A DNA stretch of 64,000 nt from Litoreibacter janthinus (lineage in GTDB: Bacteria; Pseudomonadota; Alphaproteobacteria; Rhodobacterales; Rhodobacteraceae). A program made the position numbers and the translations under genes. The stretch is from NCBI RefSeq assembly GCF_900111945.1, contig NZ_FOYO01000001.1, forward strand, positions 1,557,751 to 1,621,750, given 5' to 3'. The notes under the pieces are model-generated. The model was not told the DNA's origin, ran no database searches, and was given only the letters and a program-made list of their open reading frames with translations. Below are positions 19,051-26,578 of the stretch, piece by piece. How positions within the stretch are numbered: the first letter of the stretch is position 1; the number at the start of each line of letters is the position of its first letter.

Positions 19051-20156
19051 GCATTGCCGTCATCGGTCGGGGATTATGGGGCGCAGCAGCGGCGCGGCAT
19101 CTGGCAATGGCTGGGCACGATGTGACGCTCATCGGCCCGCCAGAGCCGCGCGACAAACGCACCCATCAAGGCGTTTTCGGCTCCCATTATGATGAAGGAC
19201 GGATCACACGCAAAAATGCGCTGGATGCCTATTGGGTCGGCGTCTCAACGGCAGCTATTGGCCGCTATGCAGAGATTGAGCGTCAAAGCGGCATCACGTT
19301 CTACACCGAGACAGGCGCGGTGATGGCTGGCGGCGGGGAGTTCATGGCCCGCGTCGATGTGGGGCGCGAGACATACAACGTGCCTTGCGACAGGCTCGAC
19401 CATCAGGGGCTGGTGGAGCGGTTCCCGTTTTTTCGCTTCCCAAGCCATTTCATCGGTTACCACGAGGCGACAAGGGCAGGGCATGTCAGTCCGCGCAAGC
19501 TGGTCGCGGCGCAAACCAAGGCGGCGCAATCCTTCGGGGCGACATTGCTGGAGGAGACCGTGACGGCTCTGGACGAGCGCGAAGGCACCGTCGACATTGT
19601 CACAGACCAAGGCCGCCACCGGTTTGACCACGTGCTGGTCGCAGCGGGGTATAACACCGATGCCGTTTTGGGACGCGCGCCTGAACTGGAGGTCTACGCC
19701 CGCACCGTCGCCTTCTTCGAGGTCAGTGAGTCCGAGGCCGCGCGGTTGAGCGCCATGCCAACGCTGGTCTATGACACGCCGGAGGATCCCTATCTGTTGC
19801 CTCCGATCCGGTATCCCGATGGCAAGCTTTACATCAAGCTGGGGGGCGACCCGGAGGATGTGCCATTGGTCGGCGCATCCGCGATCCGCGAGTGGTTTCA
19901 GTCGGGTGGCAACCCTCGGGTGCGCGACCATCTGGATGCGATGTTGCGGGATTTGATGCCGGATCTGGCTATTAAATCCGTGAGCATGGATGCCTGCGTT
20001 ACCTCTTGGACAAAGGACCGACTGCCGGAGATTGCTCGACTGTCGGACCGGATTGTGGTCTGCACGGGCGGGAACGGTGCAGGCGCGAAATGCAGCGATG
20101 AAATTGGCCGCCTGGGCGCGGTATTGTTAACGAATAAAACTGGAGTGAACGAATGA
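19047..20156 (+). CDS. FAD-dependent oxidoreductase (DAO / sarcosine-oxidase-like)
   Basis: 369 aa. The GTG start at 19047 overlaps the PhyH stop (GTGA). FAD-binding AVIGRGLWGAAAARHLAMAG is at the N-terminus, a second FAD segment is HVLVAAGYNTDAVLG, and the C-terminal VVCTGGNGAGAKCSDEIG closes the site. The layout matches monomeric sarcosine oxidase/glycine oxidase relatives, which oxidise C-N bonds or hydroxyacids. Whether the flavin is covalently held cannot be judged. In this operon it could oxidise an amine, a methylamine or a 2-hydroxyacid. Function inferred only to family level. Confidence 0.85.
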   Translation: MSIAVIGRGLWGAAAARHLAMAGHDVTLIGPPEPRDKRTHQGVFGSHYDEGRITRKNALDAYWVGVSTAAIGRYAEIERQSGITFYTETGAVMAGGGEFMARVDVGRETYNVPCDRLDHQGLVERFPFFRFPSHFIGYHEATRAGHVSPRKLVAAQTKAAQSFGATLLEETVTALDEREGTVDIVTDQGRHRFDHVLVAAGYNTDAVLGRAPELEVYARTVAFFEVSESEAARLSAMPTLVYDTPEDPYLLPPIRYPDGKLYIKLGGDPEDVPLVGASAIREWFQSGGNPRVRDHLDAMLRDLMPDLAIKSVSMDACVTSWTKDRLPEIARLSDRIVVCTGGNGAGAKCSDEIGRLGAVLLTNKTGVNE

Positions 20157-21034
20157 GCAAAATCGGATTTATCGGCCTTGGCCTGATGGGCGGCGCAATG
20201 GTGGGGCGGTTGCAGGACAAGGGCCACGACTTGGTCGTCTTGGGCAATCGAGACCGGACTTATCTGGATCAGGCTGTTGCACGCGGCGCACGTGAAGCTA
20301 CGACCGCGCGCGAGGTGGCAGAGGGGAGTGATATCGTGATGCTCTGCATGGGGACCTCCGATCAGGTCGAGGGCCGGATGCGCGGCGCAGATGGTGTGAC
20401 TTCCGGTTTGCAAGCGGGGGCGGTCGTGATCGATTTCGGCACGTCTCTGCCAGCCTCGACCAAAGTCTTGGGCAATGAGGTCGCGGCGGCAGGTGGCACC
20501 TATCTGGATGCACCGCTGGGACGCACGCCATCACATGCCAAAGACGGGCTGCTGAACATCATGTGCTCCGGCGACAAGGCAGCCTTCGACAAGGTGAAGC
20601 CTGTGTTGGACGACCTTGGCGAGAACGTTTTCCATCTTGGCGCACTTGGCTCTGGCCACACGATCAAGCTGATCAACAACTTCTTCGGCATGACCGTTGC
20701 TAATGCTATGGCCGAGGCTTTCGCCATGGCTGACGTGCAAGGTGTCGACCGCAAAGCCCTCTATGACGTGATGAGCGCTGGGCCACTGCATTCCGGCATG
20801 ATGGATTTTGTGAAAGGCTACGGCGTCGATGGCGACGCAACCCAGCTGGCATTCGCAATCAAGAACGCCGCCAAGGATGTGGGCTACTACGCAACGATGG
20901 CCCAAGACGCAGGGGTGGAATCGATCATGTCGAAAAGCACACTTCAGGCGCTGGATACCGCGCGCGACGAAGGCCGCGGTGACGATATGGTGTCGCAAAT
21001 GGTGGACTTTTACGCCTCCAAGCTGAAGTCCTAA
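20153..21034 (+). CDS. NAD(P)-dependent oxidoreductase, 3-hydroxyisobutyrate dehydrogenase family (2)
   Basis: 293 aa. Rossmann motif FIGLGLMGGAMVG, substrate loop DAPLGRTPSHAKDG, catalytic Lys in GSGHTIKLINNFF. Its ATG overlaps the stop of the FAD enzyme by four bases. Compared with the copy at 7609 the substrate loop differs (GRTPSHA in place of GGTKGAE), so a different acid is expected. Role: reversible oxidation of a short beta-hydroxyacid, possibly a semialdehyde produced downstream of the UxaA dehydratase. Confidence 0.88.
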   Translation: MSKIGFIGLGLMGGAMVGRLQDKGHDLVVLGNRDRTYLDQAVARGAREATTAREVAEGSDIVMLCMGTSDQVEGRMRGADGVTSGLQAGAVVIDFGTSLPASTKVLGNEVAAAGGTYLDAPLGRTPSHAKDGLLNIMCSGDKAAFDKVKPVLDDLGENVFHLGALGSGHTIKLINNFFGMTVANAMAEAFAMADVQGVDRKALYDVMSAGPLHSGMMDFVKGYGVDGDATQLAFAIKNAAKDVGYYATMAQDAGVESIMSKSTLQALDTARDEGRGDDMVSQMVDFYASKLKS

Positions 21035-21037
21035 AAC

Positions 21038-21952
21038 ATGAGCCGCGTCGCTGTTCCTGCGCTTGAGGATCGGGCAAGTCTTGGCATCGCGATGATGCTG
21101 GTGGCGTGGCTGTTTTTTTCGATGATCGACACGTCGGTGAAGTGGTTGGTGCTGGCCGGACTGCCCGCGCTGCAGCTCGCGTTCATGCGCTACGTGGGTC
21201 ATTTCGTGATCTCCACATGGCTGGTGGCGCGCGGCGGCATGGATGTGGAACGCTTCAAGACCGACCGCCTCGGGCTGGTGTTGCTGCGGGCCTATCTGCT
21301 GACCTCGTCCACGGCGCTGAACTTCGTGGCGCTGATCTATTTGCCGCTGACCGTCACCGCGTCGATCATGTTCACGTCGCCCATACTTGTGTGCCTGCTG
21401 GGGTGGCCTTTGCTGGGCGAACGCGCGGGGCCGTGGCGCATTTTCGGCATCCTTTTGGGCTTTGTCGGCGTGTTGGTGGTGATGCGGCCTTTCGGGGCGG
21501 AGTTCCACTGGGCCATGTTGCTGTCGTTCCATAACGCGCTGGCAATGGCGCTCTATTCGATCCTGACGCGCAAGCTTTCGGGCGTGGTCTCGACCGAGAT
21601 CATGCAGTTCTACATGGGTCTGTTTGGCACCGTGGTGCTGCTGCCCACGGCGATCTACACGTGGTCCAACCCCACAACGGTGCTGGACTGGGTGTTGCTG
21701 GCCCTGCTGGGCTTCTTCGGCTGGGCGGGCCATGAGCTTTTGACCCGCGCCCACCGCTTTGCCACGGCAAACACGCTCATGCCCTATGCCTATTTCTTCC
21801 TGCTGTTCCTCTCGATCTCCAGCTACGTGATCTGGGGCCACATTCCCGACGCGGCGACGCTTATCGGTGCGGCTATAATCATCGGCTCCGGGCTGCTGAT
21901 CTGGGTGCGCACGCGCAAGCGCGCAGTGTTGCGCACGCCGCCCGGGGTCTAG
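21038..21952 (+). CDS. DMT-superfamily (EamA) membrane transporter
   Basis: 304 aa with about ten predicted membrane segments in two EamA repeats (first about 18-145, second about 160-295). Segments visible include IAMMLVAWLFFSMIDTSVKW, IFGILLGFVGVLVVMRPFG and ATLIGAAIIIGSGLLIWVRTR. Three bases after the previous stop, so it closes the eleven-gene TRAP operon. Likely exports a metabolite or carries it across the inner membrane. DMT specificity cannot be predicted from sequence. Confidence 0.88.
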   Translation: MSRVAVPALEDRASLGIAMMLVAWLFFSMIDTSVKWLVLAGLPALQLAFMRYVGHFVISTWLVARGGMDVERFKTDRLGLVLLRAYLLTSSTALNFVALIYLPLTVTASIMFTSPILVCLLGWPLLGERAGPWRIFGILLGFVGVLVVMRPFGAEFHWAMLLSFHNALAMALYSILTRKLSGVVSTEIMQFYMGLFGTVVLLPTAIYTWSNPTTVLDWVLLALLGFFGWAGHELLTRAHRFATANTLMPYAYFFLLFLSISSYVIWGHIPDAATLIGAAIIIGSGLLIWVRTRKRAVLRTPPGV

Positions 21953-22299
21953 CAACGCACGGCGGTTTAACGTGCCCTCAATATGGAAGGCATAGAACCT
22001 CTCTCGACGTCACCAAGTGGTTTAACAGGATCCCGCCAGCCGGCCGCGACCAGCATGGGCAGCAGGGCACCCGACATAATCGCGCGATACATATCCGGCT
22101 GAGGCGAAAGCCCAGGCCAGACGGGATGCGGGGGTAAAACCCTGTCCGGCAGCAATCACGCTTCGGCGGCGCCGCCACCCTTACCGCCCCCAGATAGAGC
22201 ATTTTTGCCCACCTTCGATGGTTTCATACCAGCTTGGAGGCTTGTGGCGTTGACCCTCTGCGTAGTTTGACGCACTTTCGCCCCGACTGGGAGGATCAT
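21953..22299. other. Intergenic region without a supported gene (347 bp)
   Basis: Separates the TRAP operon from the three-gene Gfo/Idh/MocA operon and should carry the promoter of the latter, whose ATG is preceded by GGGAGGA. Two short minus-strand frames (about 60-75 codons, 21967-22202) exist but have no ribosome site and no recognisable motif. One has protein-like composition, so a decayed gene cannot be excluded. Confidence 0.45.
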
Positions 22300-23319
22300 A
22301 TGAAAAATGCCGTATTAATCGGGGTCGGCATGGTGGCCGATACCCATCGCTTGGCGCTGGAGGCATCGTCACATGCCCGCCTTGCTGCTGTTTGCGCCCG
22401 CAGGCCGGAACGCGCTGAGGACTATGCCGGAAAGCACGGGTTGCGTGCGCTGACATTGGCCGAGGCCTGCGCCGACCCCGACATTGATTTCGCCATCATC
22501 GCCACGCCTCCGAGTGTCCGTGTGGATATCGTCGGGGCGCTGGTGCAGGCACGTAAGCCGATCCTGTTGGAAAAACCTATCGAGCGCAGCCTCGCCGCCG
22601 CCACCTCAATCGTGGAGCGCTGCGAGGCCGCCAAGTTGCCGCTTGGCATGGTTTTCCAGCACCGGATGCGCAGGGCGTCGCAAAAGCTGACGCAGCTCAT
22701 GGCAGAGGGCGCTTTTGGCCCGCTTGCACTGGCCCAGATCGACGTGCCTTGGTGGCGCAGTCAAGAGTATTACAACGAGCCGGGGCGCGGCACGATTGCC
22801 CAAGACGGTGGCGGCGTGCTGATGACGCAAGCCATCCACACGCTTGATCTGGCACTATCGCTGACCGGCCCAGTCGCGCAGGTGCAGGCCATGGCGCGCA
22901 CGAGCAAGATGCACAGGATGGAAGCCGAGGATGTGGTCGCGGCTGGCCTTGATTTCGTGAACGGGGCGACCGGCACACTGACTGCCACCACTGCCAACTT
23001 CCCCGGTAGGGCGGAGAGTATCACGCTGCACTGTGCCGACGCGTCCGCGCGGTTGGAGCGCACGGAACTGCACATTCACTGGCGGGACGGGCGCACGGAA
23101 ACCTTCGGAGAGGGAGGCGACGCTGGCGGCGCTGGTGCGGATCCGATGGCGTTCACCCATACTTGGCACCAACGCGTGATCGAGGATTTTGTGGCCTCTC
23201 TGGAAGAAGGTCGCCCGCCGCTTGTCACAGGGCGCGCAGCGCTCAAAACACACGCTTTGATCGAAGGTCTTATGGAATCCTCGCTGGAAGGAAAACGGAT
23301 GAAAATCCGAAATGTCTAA
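22300..23319 (+). CDS. Gfo/Idh/MocA-family oxidoreductase 2
   Basis: 339 aa from the ATG at 22300, with GGGAGGA just upstream; an in-frame start 22 codons earlier lacks a ribosome site. The Rossmann motif is VLIGVGMVADTH, so the third glycine is replaced. EKP is present in ILLEKPIERS, and TQAIHTLDLALSLTG holds the catalytic His/Asp pair. First of three tandem, divergent family members that overlap by eight bases each. Probably acts on the same class of sugar or polyol as its neighbours. Confidence 0.9.
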   Translation: MKNAVLIGVGMVADTHRLALEASSHARLAAVCARRPERAEDYAGKHGLRALTLAEACADPDIDFAIIATPPSVRVDIVGALVQARKPILLEKPIERSLAAATSIVERCEAAKLPLGMVFQHRMRRASQKLTQLMAEGAFGPLALAQIDVPWWRSQEYYNEPGRGTIAQDGGGVLMTQAIHTLDLALSLTGPVAQVQAMARTSKMHRMEAEDVVAAGLDFVNGATGTLTATTANFPGRAESITLHCADASARLERTELHIHWRDGRTETFGEGGDAGGAGADPMAFTHTWHQRVIEDFVASLEEGRPPLVTGRAALKTHALIEGLMESSLEGKRMKIRNV

Positions 23320-24301
23320 GCTTAAGGTCGCCGTTCTTGGCATTGATCATCGCCACGCCTTTGGGATGCTCGGCAACATGTTGGACCTGAGGGCAGAATG
23401 CGTCGGCTGGTGGACAGATGGCGCGCCGGAACCGCTGGACGGTTTCGTAAAACGCTTTCCCGACGCGACCCGCATGCCGACCGTCGACGCGGTTCTGGAA
23501 GCCGAACCCGACCTTGTTATCATTGCGTCCATCCCCTGCGACCGCGCCGCCCTCGCGATCCGGGCTATGGAAGCGGGTATTGATGTGATGACCGACAAAC
23601 CGGGCTGCACGACGCTGGCGCAACTCGACGCGATCAAGGACTGCGTGGCCCGCACCGGTCGCATCTGGTCCGTCGATTTTTCCGAACGGTTCGAGGTGCC
23701 CTGCGTCACCCGCGCGGCAGAGTTGGTGCAAGCCGGCGCGATCGGTCGCGTTGTGCAAACGGTGGGGCTTGGCCCGCACCGCCTGAACCGTGCAACTCGG
23801 CCTGACTGGTTCTTTGATCCCGCCCGCAACGGCGGTATCCTGACCGATATCGCGTCCCATCAGATCGACCAGTTCTTGTATTTCACCGGTGCAACAGATG
23901 CGGAGGTCACACTTGCCAATGCCACCTCCATTGGCGGGGATTTTCAGGACTTTGGCGAGATTGCTTTGCGCGCGCCAGAAGGCCACGGCTATATCCGCGT
24001 GGACTGGTTTACCCCTGACGCCTTGCCCACATGGGGCGACGGGCGGCTGACCATTCTGGGCACCGAAGGCACGATCGAGCTGCGCAAATACGTAGATGTG
24101 GGCGGCGCGCAGGGCACGGATCATCTGTTGCTCACCAATGGCACGCGCTGCGAAAAAATCGATGCGAGTGATGCGGGTCTTCCCTATTTTTCCCGCCTGG
24201 TGGCCGACATTCGCGACCGCTCTGAAACTGCAATGCCACAAGCCCACGCCTTCAAAGTCATGGAACTAGCGTTGCGCGCGCAACAGATGGCCGATGCGTA
24301 A
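23312..24301 (+). CDS. Gfo/Idh/MocA-family oxidoreductase 3, atypical
   Basis: 329 aa. ATG inside the end of the preceding gene (eight-base overlap). The N-terminal nucleotide-binding loop reads VAVLGIDHRHAFGM, without the GxGxxG glycines, and the usual EKP is DKP (VMTDKPGCTTLAQ). The second motif DIASHQIDQFLYFTG is kept. These changes suggest altered cofactor handling or a non-redox role. The short distance to both neighbours shows one transcript. Confident of the family, not of enzyme activity. Confidence 0.87.
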   Translation: MSKLKVAVLGIDHRHAFGMLGNMLDLRAECVGWWTDGAPEPLDGFVKRFPDATRMPTVDAVLEAEPDLVIIASIPCDRAALAIRAMEAGIDVMTDKPGCTTLAQLDAIKDCVARTGRIWSVDFSERFEVPCVTRAAELVQAGAIGRVVQTVGLGPHRLNRATRPDWFFDPARNGGILTDIASHQIDQFLYFTGATDAEVTLANATSIGGDFQDFGEIALRAPEGHGYIRVDWFTPDALPTWGDGRLTILGTEGTIELRKYVDVGGAQGTDHLLLTNGTRCEKIDASDAGLPYFSRLVADIRDRSETAMPQAHAFKVMELALRAQQMADA

Positions 24302-25319
24302 GGTCGCGATCATCGGGGCCGGGATCGGTCGTGAGCATCTGAGCGCCTACCGTGCCTTGCCGGAGCATTTCGAGGTAGCGGTAATCTGCGATCTGGACCG
24401 CACGCGGGCCGAGGACATCGCAGGCGGCATTCCGGTGGAGACCGATCTTGCGGCTGTGTTGGCCTCCGACGTGGATATCATCGACGTCTGCCTGCCGCCG
24501 CATCTGCATGTTTCGACCGCCATTGCGGCGATGGAGGCTGGCAAAGAGGTTATTTGCGAAAAGCCGCTTGCGACCTCGCTGAGCGATATGGACCGGCTAG
24601 AGGCGGTTGCCGCACAAACAGGGCGCAGCGTTTTCCCCGTGTTCCAATACCGTTTCGGCGTGGGCGTGGCACAGGTTTTGCACCTGATCCGCAGCGGGCT
24701 GGCAGGTCAGGCCTTCGCGGCGTCGGTCGAAACCCATTGGCGGCGCGACGCGGATTACTATGCCGCGCCATGGCGCGGAACTTGGGCGGGCGAGCAGGGC
24801 GGCGTGATCTTGGGCCATGCGATCCATGCGCATGATCTGATCTGTCTGCTGCTTGGGCCCGTGGCCCAAGTTAGCGCGCAATTGGCCACGCGCGTAAATG
24901 ACATCGAAACCGAGGATTGCGCGGCGATCACCTTCACCATGAAAAGCGGGGCTTTGGTCACATCATCAGCCACGCTGGGGGCCGCGGGCGACACATCGCG
25001 CATCCGGCTGATGTTCGAAGGGTTCACCGCTGAAAGTGGTGTGTCGCCTTACGCCCCTGCCGCAGCTGCGTGGACGATCACCCCGCGCGCCAAATCTGCC
25101 GATGAGATCAACGCGGCCCTTGCCGAAGTGACCGCGCCGCCTTTGGGGTTTCAGGGGTTTCTGCAGGCCATCGCAACAGGTGTCGATACGGTCACGATGT
25201 CCCAAGGTCGCGCATCGGTGGAGTTGGTGACGGCACTTTATGCCTCGGCGCGCGACGGGGCGCCGCAACGTCTGCCTCTGCCTCGCACCCATGGGCTGTA
25301 TGAAGGCTGGCAGCCATAA
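24294..25319 (+). CDS. Gfo/Idh/MocA-family oxidoreductase 4
   Basis: 341 aa. Canonical Rossmann motif VAIIGAGIGREHLSAY, EKP in VICEKPLATSLSD, and GHAIHAHDLICLLLG as the substrate-side motif. It overlaps the preceding gene by eight bases and ends the operon. The start at 24294 is fixed by that overlap and by the Rossmann strand beginning at residue 2. Likely an NAD(P)-dependent sugar or inositol dehydrogenase; substrate unknown. Confidence 0.9.
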   Translation: MRKVAIIGAGIGREHLSAYRALPEHFEVAVICDLDRTRAEDIAGGIPVETDLAAVLASDVDIIDVCLPPHLHVSTAIAAMEAGKEVICEKPLATSLSDMDRLEAVAAQTGRSVFPVFQYRFGVGVAQVLHLIRSGLAGQAFAASVETHWRRDADYYAAPWRGTWAGEQGGVILGHAIHAHDLICLLLGPVAQVSAQLATRVNDIETEDCAAITFTMKSGALVTSSATLGAAGDTSRIRLMFEGFTAESGVSPYAPAAAAWTITPRAKSADEINAALAEVTAPPLGFQGFLQAIATGVDTVTMSQGRASVELVTALYASARDGAPQRLPLPRTHGLYEGWQP

Positions 25320-25412
25320 GGCTGGCAATGTGCAAGACCCCACTCTTGCGAAGCGATTTTCGGATAGCCGCTTGACCCTGTTCTCTGTGTCGCTTACTTA
25401 AATCTGGCTCAA

Positions 25413-25486
25413 GCGGGCGTTGTGTAATGGTAAGACCTTAGCCTTCCAAGCTAATGACGCGGGTTCGATTCCCGCCGCCCGCTCCA
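25413..25486 (+). tRNA. tRNA-Gly (anticodon TCC)
   Basis: Acceptor arms GCGGGCG (25413-25419) and CGCCCGC (25476-25482), discriminator T and an encoded CCA. The anticodon stem TTAGC/GCTAA encloses loop CTTCCAA with anticodon TCC at 25445-25447. The T arm is GCGGG-TTCGATT-CCCGC. All four arms can be drawn, giving a 74-base gene that reads GGA and GGG codons. Confidence 0.95.
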
Positions 25487-25637
25487 AACTCCCTCTGACA
25501 TCATGGCCCTTCTAGCGCCCAAAGCCCATCTGGCGAAAATCGCGCTGGTGGTTACGCCCGCGCTGTTGTTAATCTGGTCCCAGCCGTGGGGCCAACGGAC
25601 AGCGAGGCGCGGCACGAAATGACAAAATGTGGATGCG

Positions 25638-25781
25638 ATGAAAACCCTTGTTCTTGAACAAAAGAACGAGCCGCCCCTGCGCGAACTCCCCGAGATTTCG
25701 CATGTGGAGGAGGGGCCGGCCCTCCGCAAGAGGGGCGGACATTTGTCGGGCGCACCACGCGCAAAGGATTTGGTGATATGA
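25638..25781 (+). pseudogene. Possible remnant of a polyol (xylitol/iditol-type) zinc dehydrogenase gene
   Basis: A 47-codon frame begins MKTLVLEQKNEPPLRE, which resembles the first residues of medium-chain polyol dehydrogenases (MKxLVLExKxxLxLRx). The rest of such a protein (about 300 residues, with GVCGSD and the Zn-binding residues) is absent. The frame ends in an ATGA overlap with the HAD gene, as a former intact upstream operon member might. A large in-frame internal deletion would explain this. HAD phosphatase plus xylulokinase downstream is the setting in which such a gene is expected. The match is short, so this is tentative. Confidence 0.4.
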
Positions 25782-26467
25782 CGTCTCCCCCCGCCGCAGT
25801 GGTGTTCGACCTGGACGGCTGCCTTGTCGATAGCGAGCCGCTGGTCATCGCGGCCATCGTAGAGGAATTGCAGGTCGAAAACCTGAACCGTCTGACATTT
25901 AACGACATCCGTGCGGGGTTCTTGGGCATGGCAATGCCGGTAATCTGGGATAGTGCGGCGCAGGGCACGGGACGCGCGATGCCCGACGATTTTGTCACCC
26001 GCGTCGAGGCCCGCTTGTTCACGACTTTTCCTGCACAGTTGGGCTGCATCGACGGGGTGCCGCAGATGCTGGCAAAACTGTCTGATAATGGTGTCGCCGT
26101 TGCCATCGCCACGGGTGGCTCGCTGCGCCGGATGGGCGAAGCGCTGCGCGTCTGCGATTTGGCGGACACGTTCAAGGATGTGGGCTTTAGCGCCGATCAA
26201 GTGGCGCGCGGCAAGCCTGCTCCGGACCTGTTCGAGTTTGCCGCGCGTAACCTCGGCGTGGACCCGAAAGACTGTGTTGTGATGGAAGACTCGCCACATG
26301 GCGTTGAGGGGGCTGTCGCCGCAGGAATGCGGGTGGTGGGCTTTGTCGGCGGATCACATCTGCACGGGATGCGCGACACTCATGCGCAATTGTTGGCCTC
26401 TAAAGGCGCGGCAGACGTCCTGACTGATATCGAAAGCGTTACGGCTGCGTTGCTGGCGCATGGGTGA
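25778..26467 (+). CDS. HAD-family sugar phosphatase / beta-phosphoglucomutase-like
   Basis: 229 aa HAD hydrolase, subfamily IA. Motif I is VVFDLDGCLVDSEP (Asp11 nucleophile, Asp13 acid/base), motif II is IATGG, the motif III Lys is in GKPAPDLFEFAA, and motif IV is VVMEDSPHGVEGAVAAGM. A helical cap spans about residues 18-85. It lies 111 bases before xylulokinase, an arrangement common in polyol operons where the HAD enzyme hydrolyses a sugar phosphate. Substrate not assignable. Confidence 0.88.
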   Translation: MTSPPAAVVFDLDGCLVDSEPLVIAAIVEELQVENLNRLTFNDIRAGFLGMAMPVIWDSAAQGTGRAMPDDFVTRVEARLFTTFPAQLGCIDGVPQMLAKLSDNGVAVAIATGGSLRRMGEALRVCDLADTFKDVGFSADQVARGKPAPDLFEFAARNLGVDPKDCVVMEDSPHGVEGAVAAGMRVVGFVGGSHLHGMRDTHAQLLASKGAADVLTDIESVTAALLAHG

Positions 26468-26578
26468 AGGCGGCGCACCTCTGACTTGAAACCTGTCGGG
26501 TTTGCAGCGACCGTGCGCGCGGCAGGTTACACTCCCTGATTGGCTGCGGCCAAGGCACAGGATTTGGAAGGCGATGAT

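Noticed and set aside
20531..21955. 474-codon minus-strand open frame spanning the HIBADH and DMT genes
   Set aside because: Crosses two well-supported genes on the other strand and is extremely rich in His, Gln and Arg, as antisense frames of membrane-protein genes are.
21967..22202. Two short minus-strand frames in the gap before the tandem Gfo/Idh/MocA genes
   Set aside because: No start signal and no motif. Kept only as a remark on the intergenic region.
25503..25622. 39-codon frame MALLAPKAHLAKIALVV... after tRNA-Gly
   Set aside because: Short, no ribosome site and no recognisable relative; a hydrophobic stretch alone is not enough.
25451..26299. Minus-strand open frame opposite the HAD gene
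   Set aside because: It includes part of the tRNA-Gly complement and has no family resemblance, whereas the plus strand holds all four HAD motifs.
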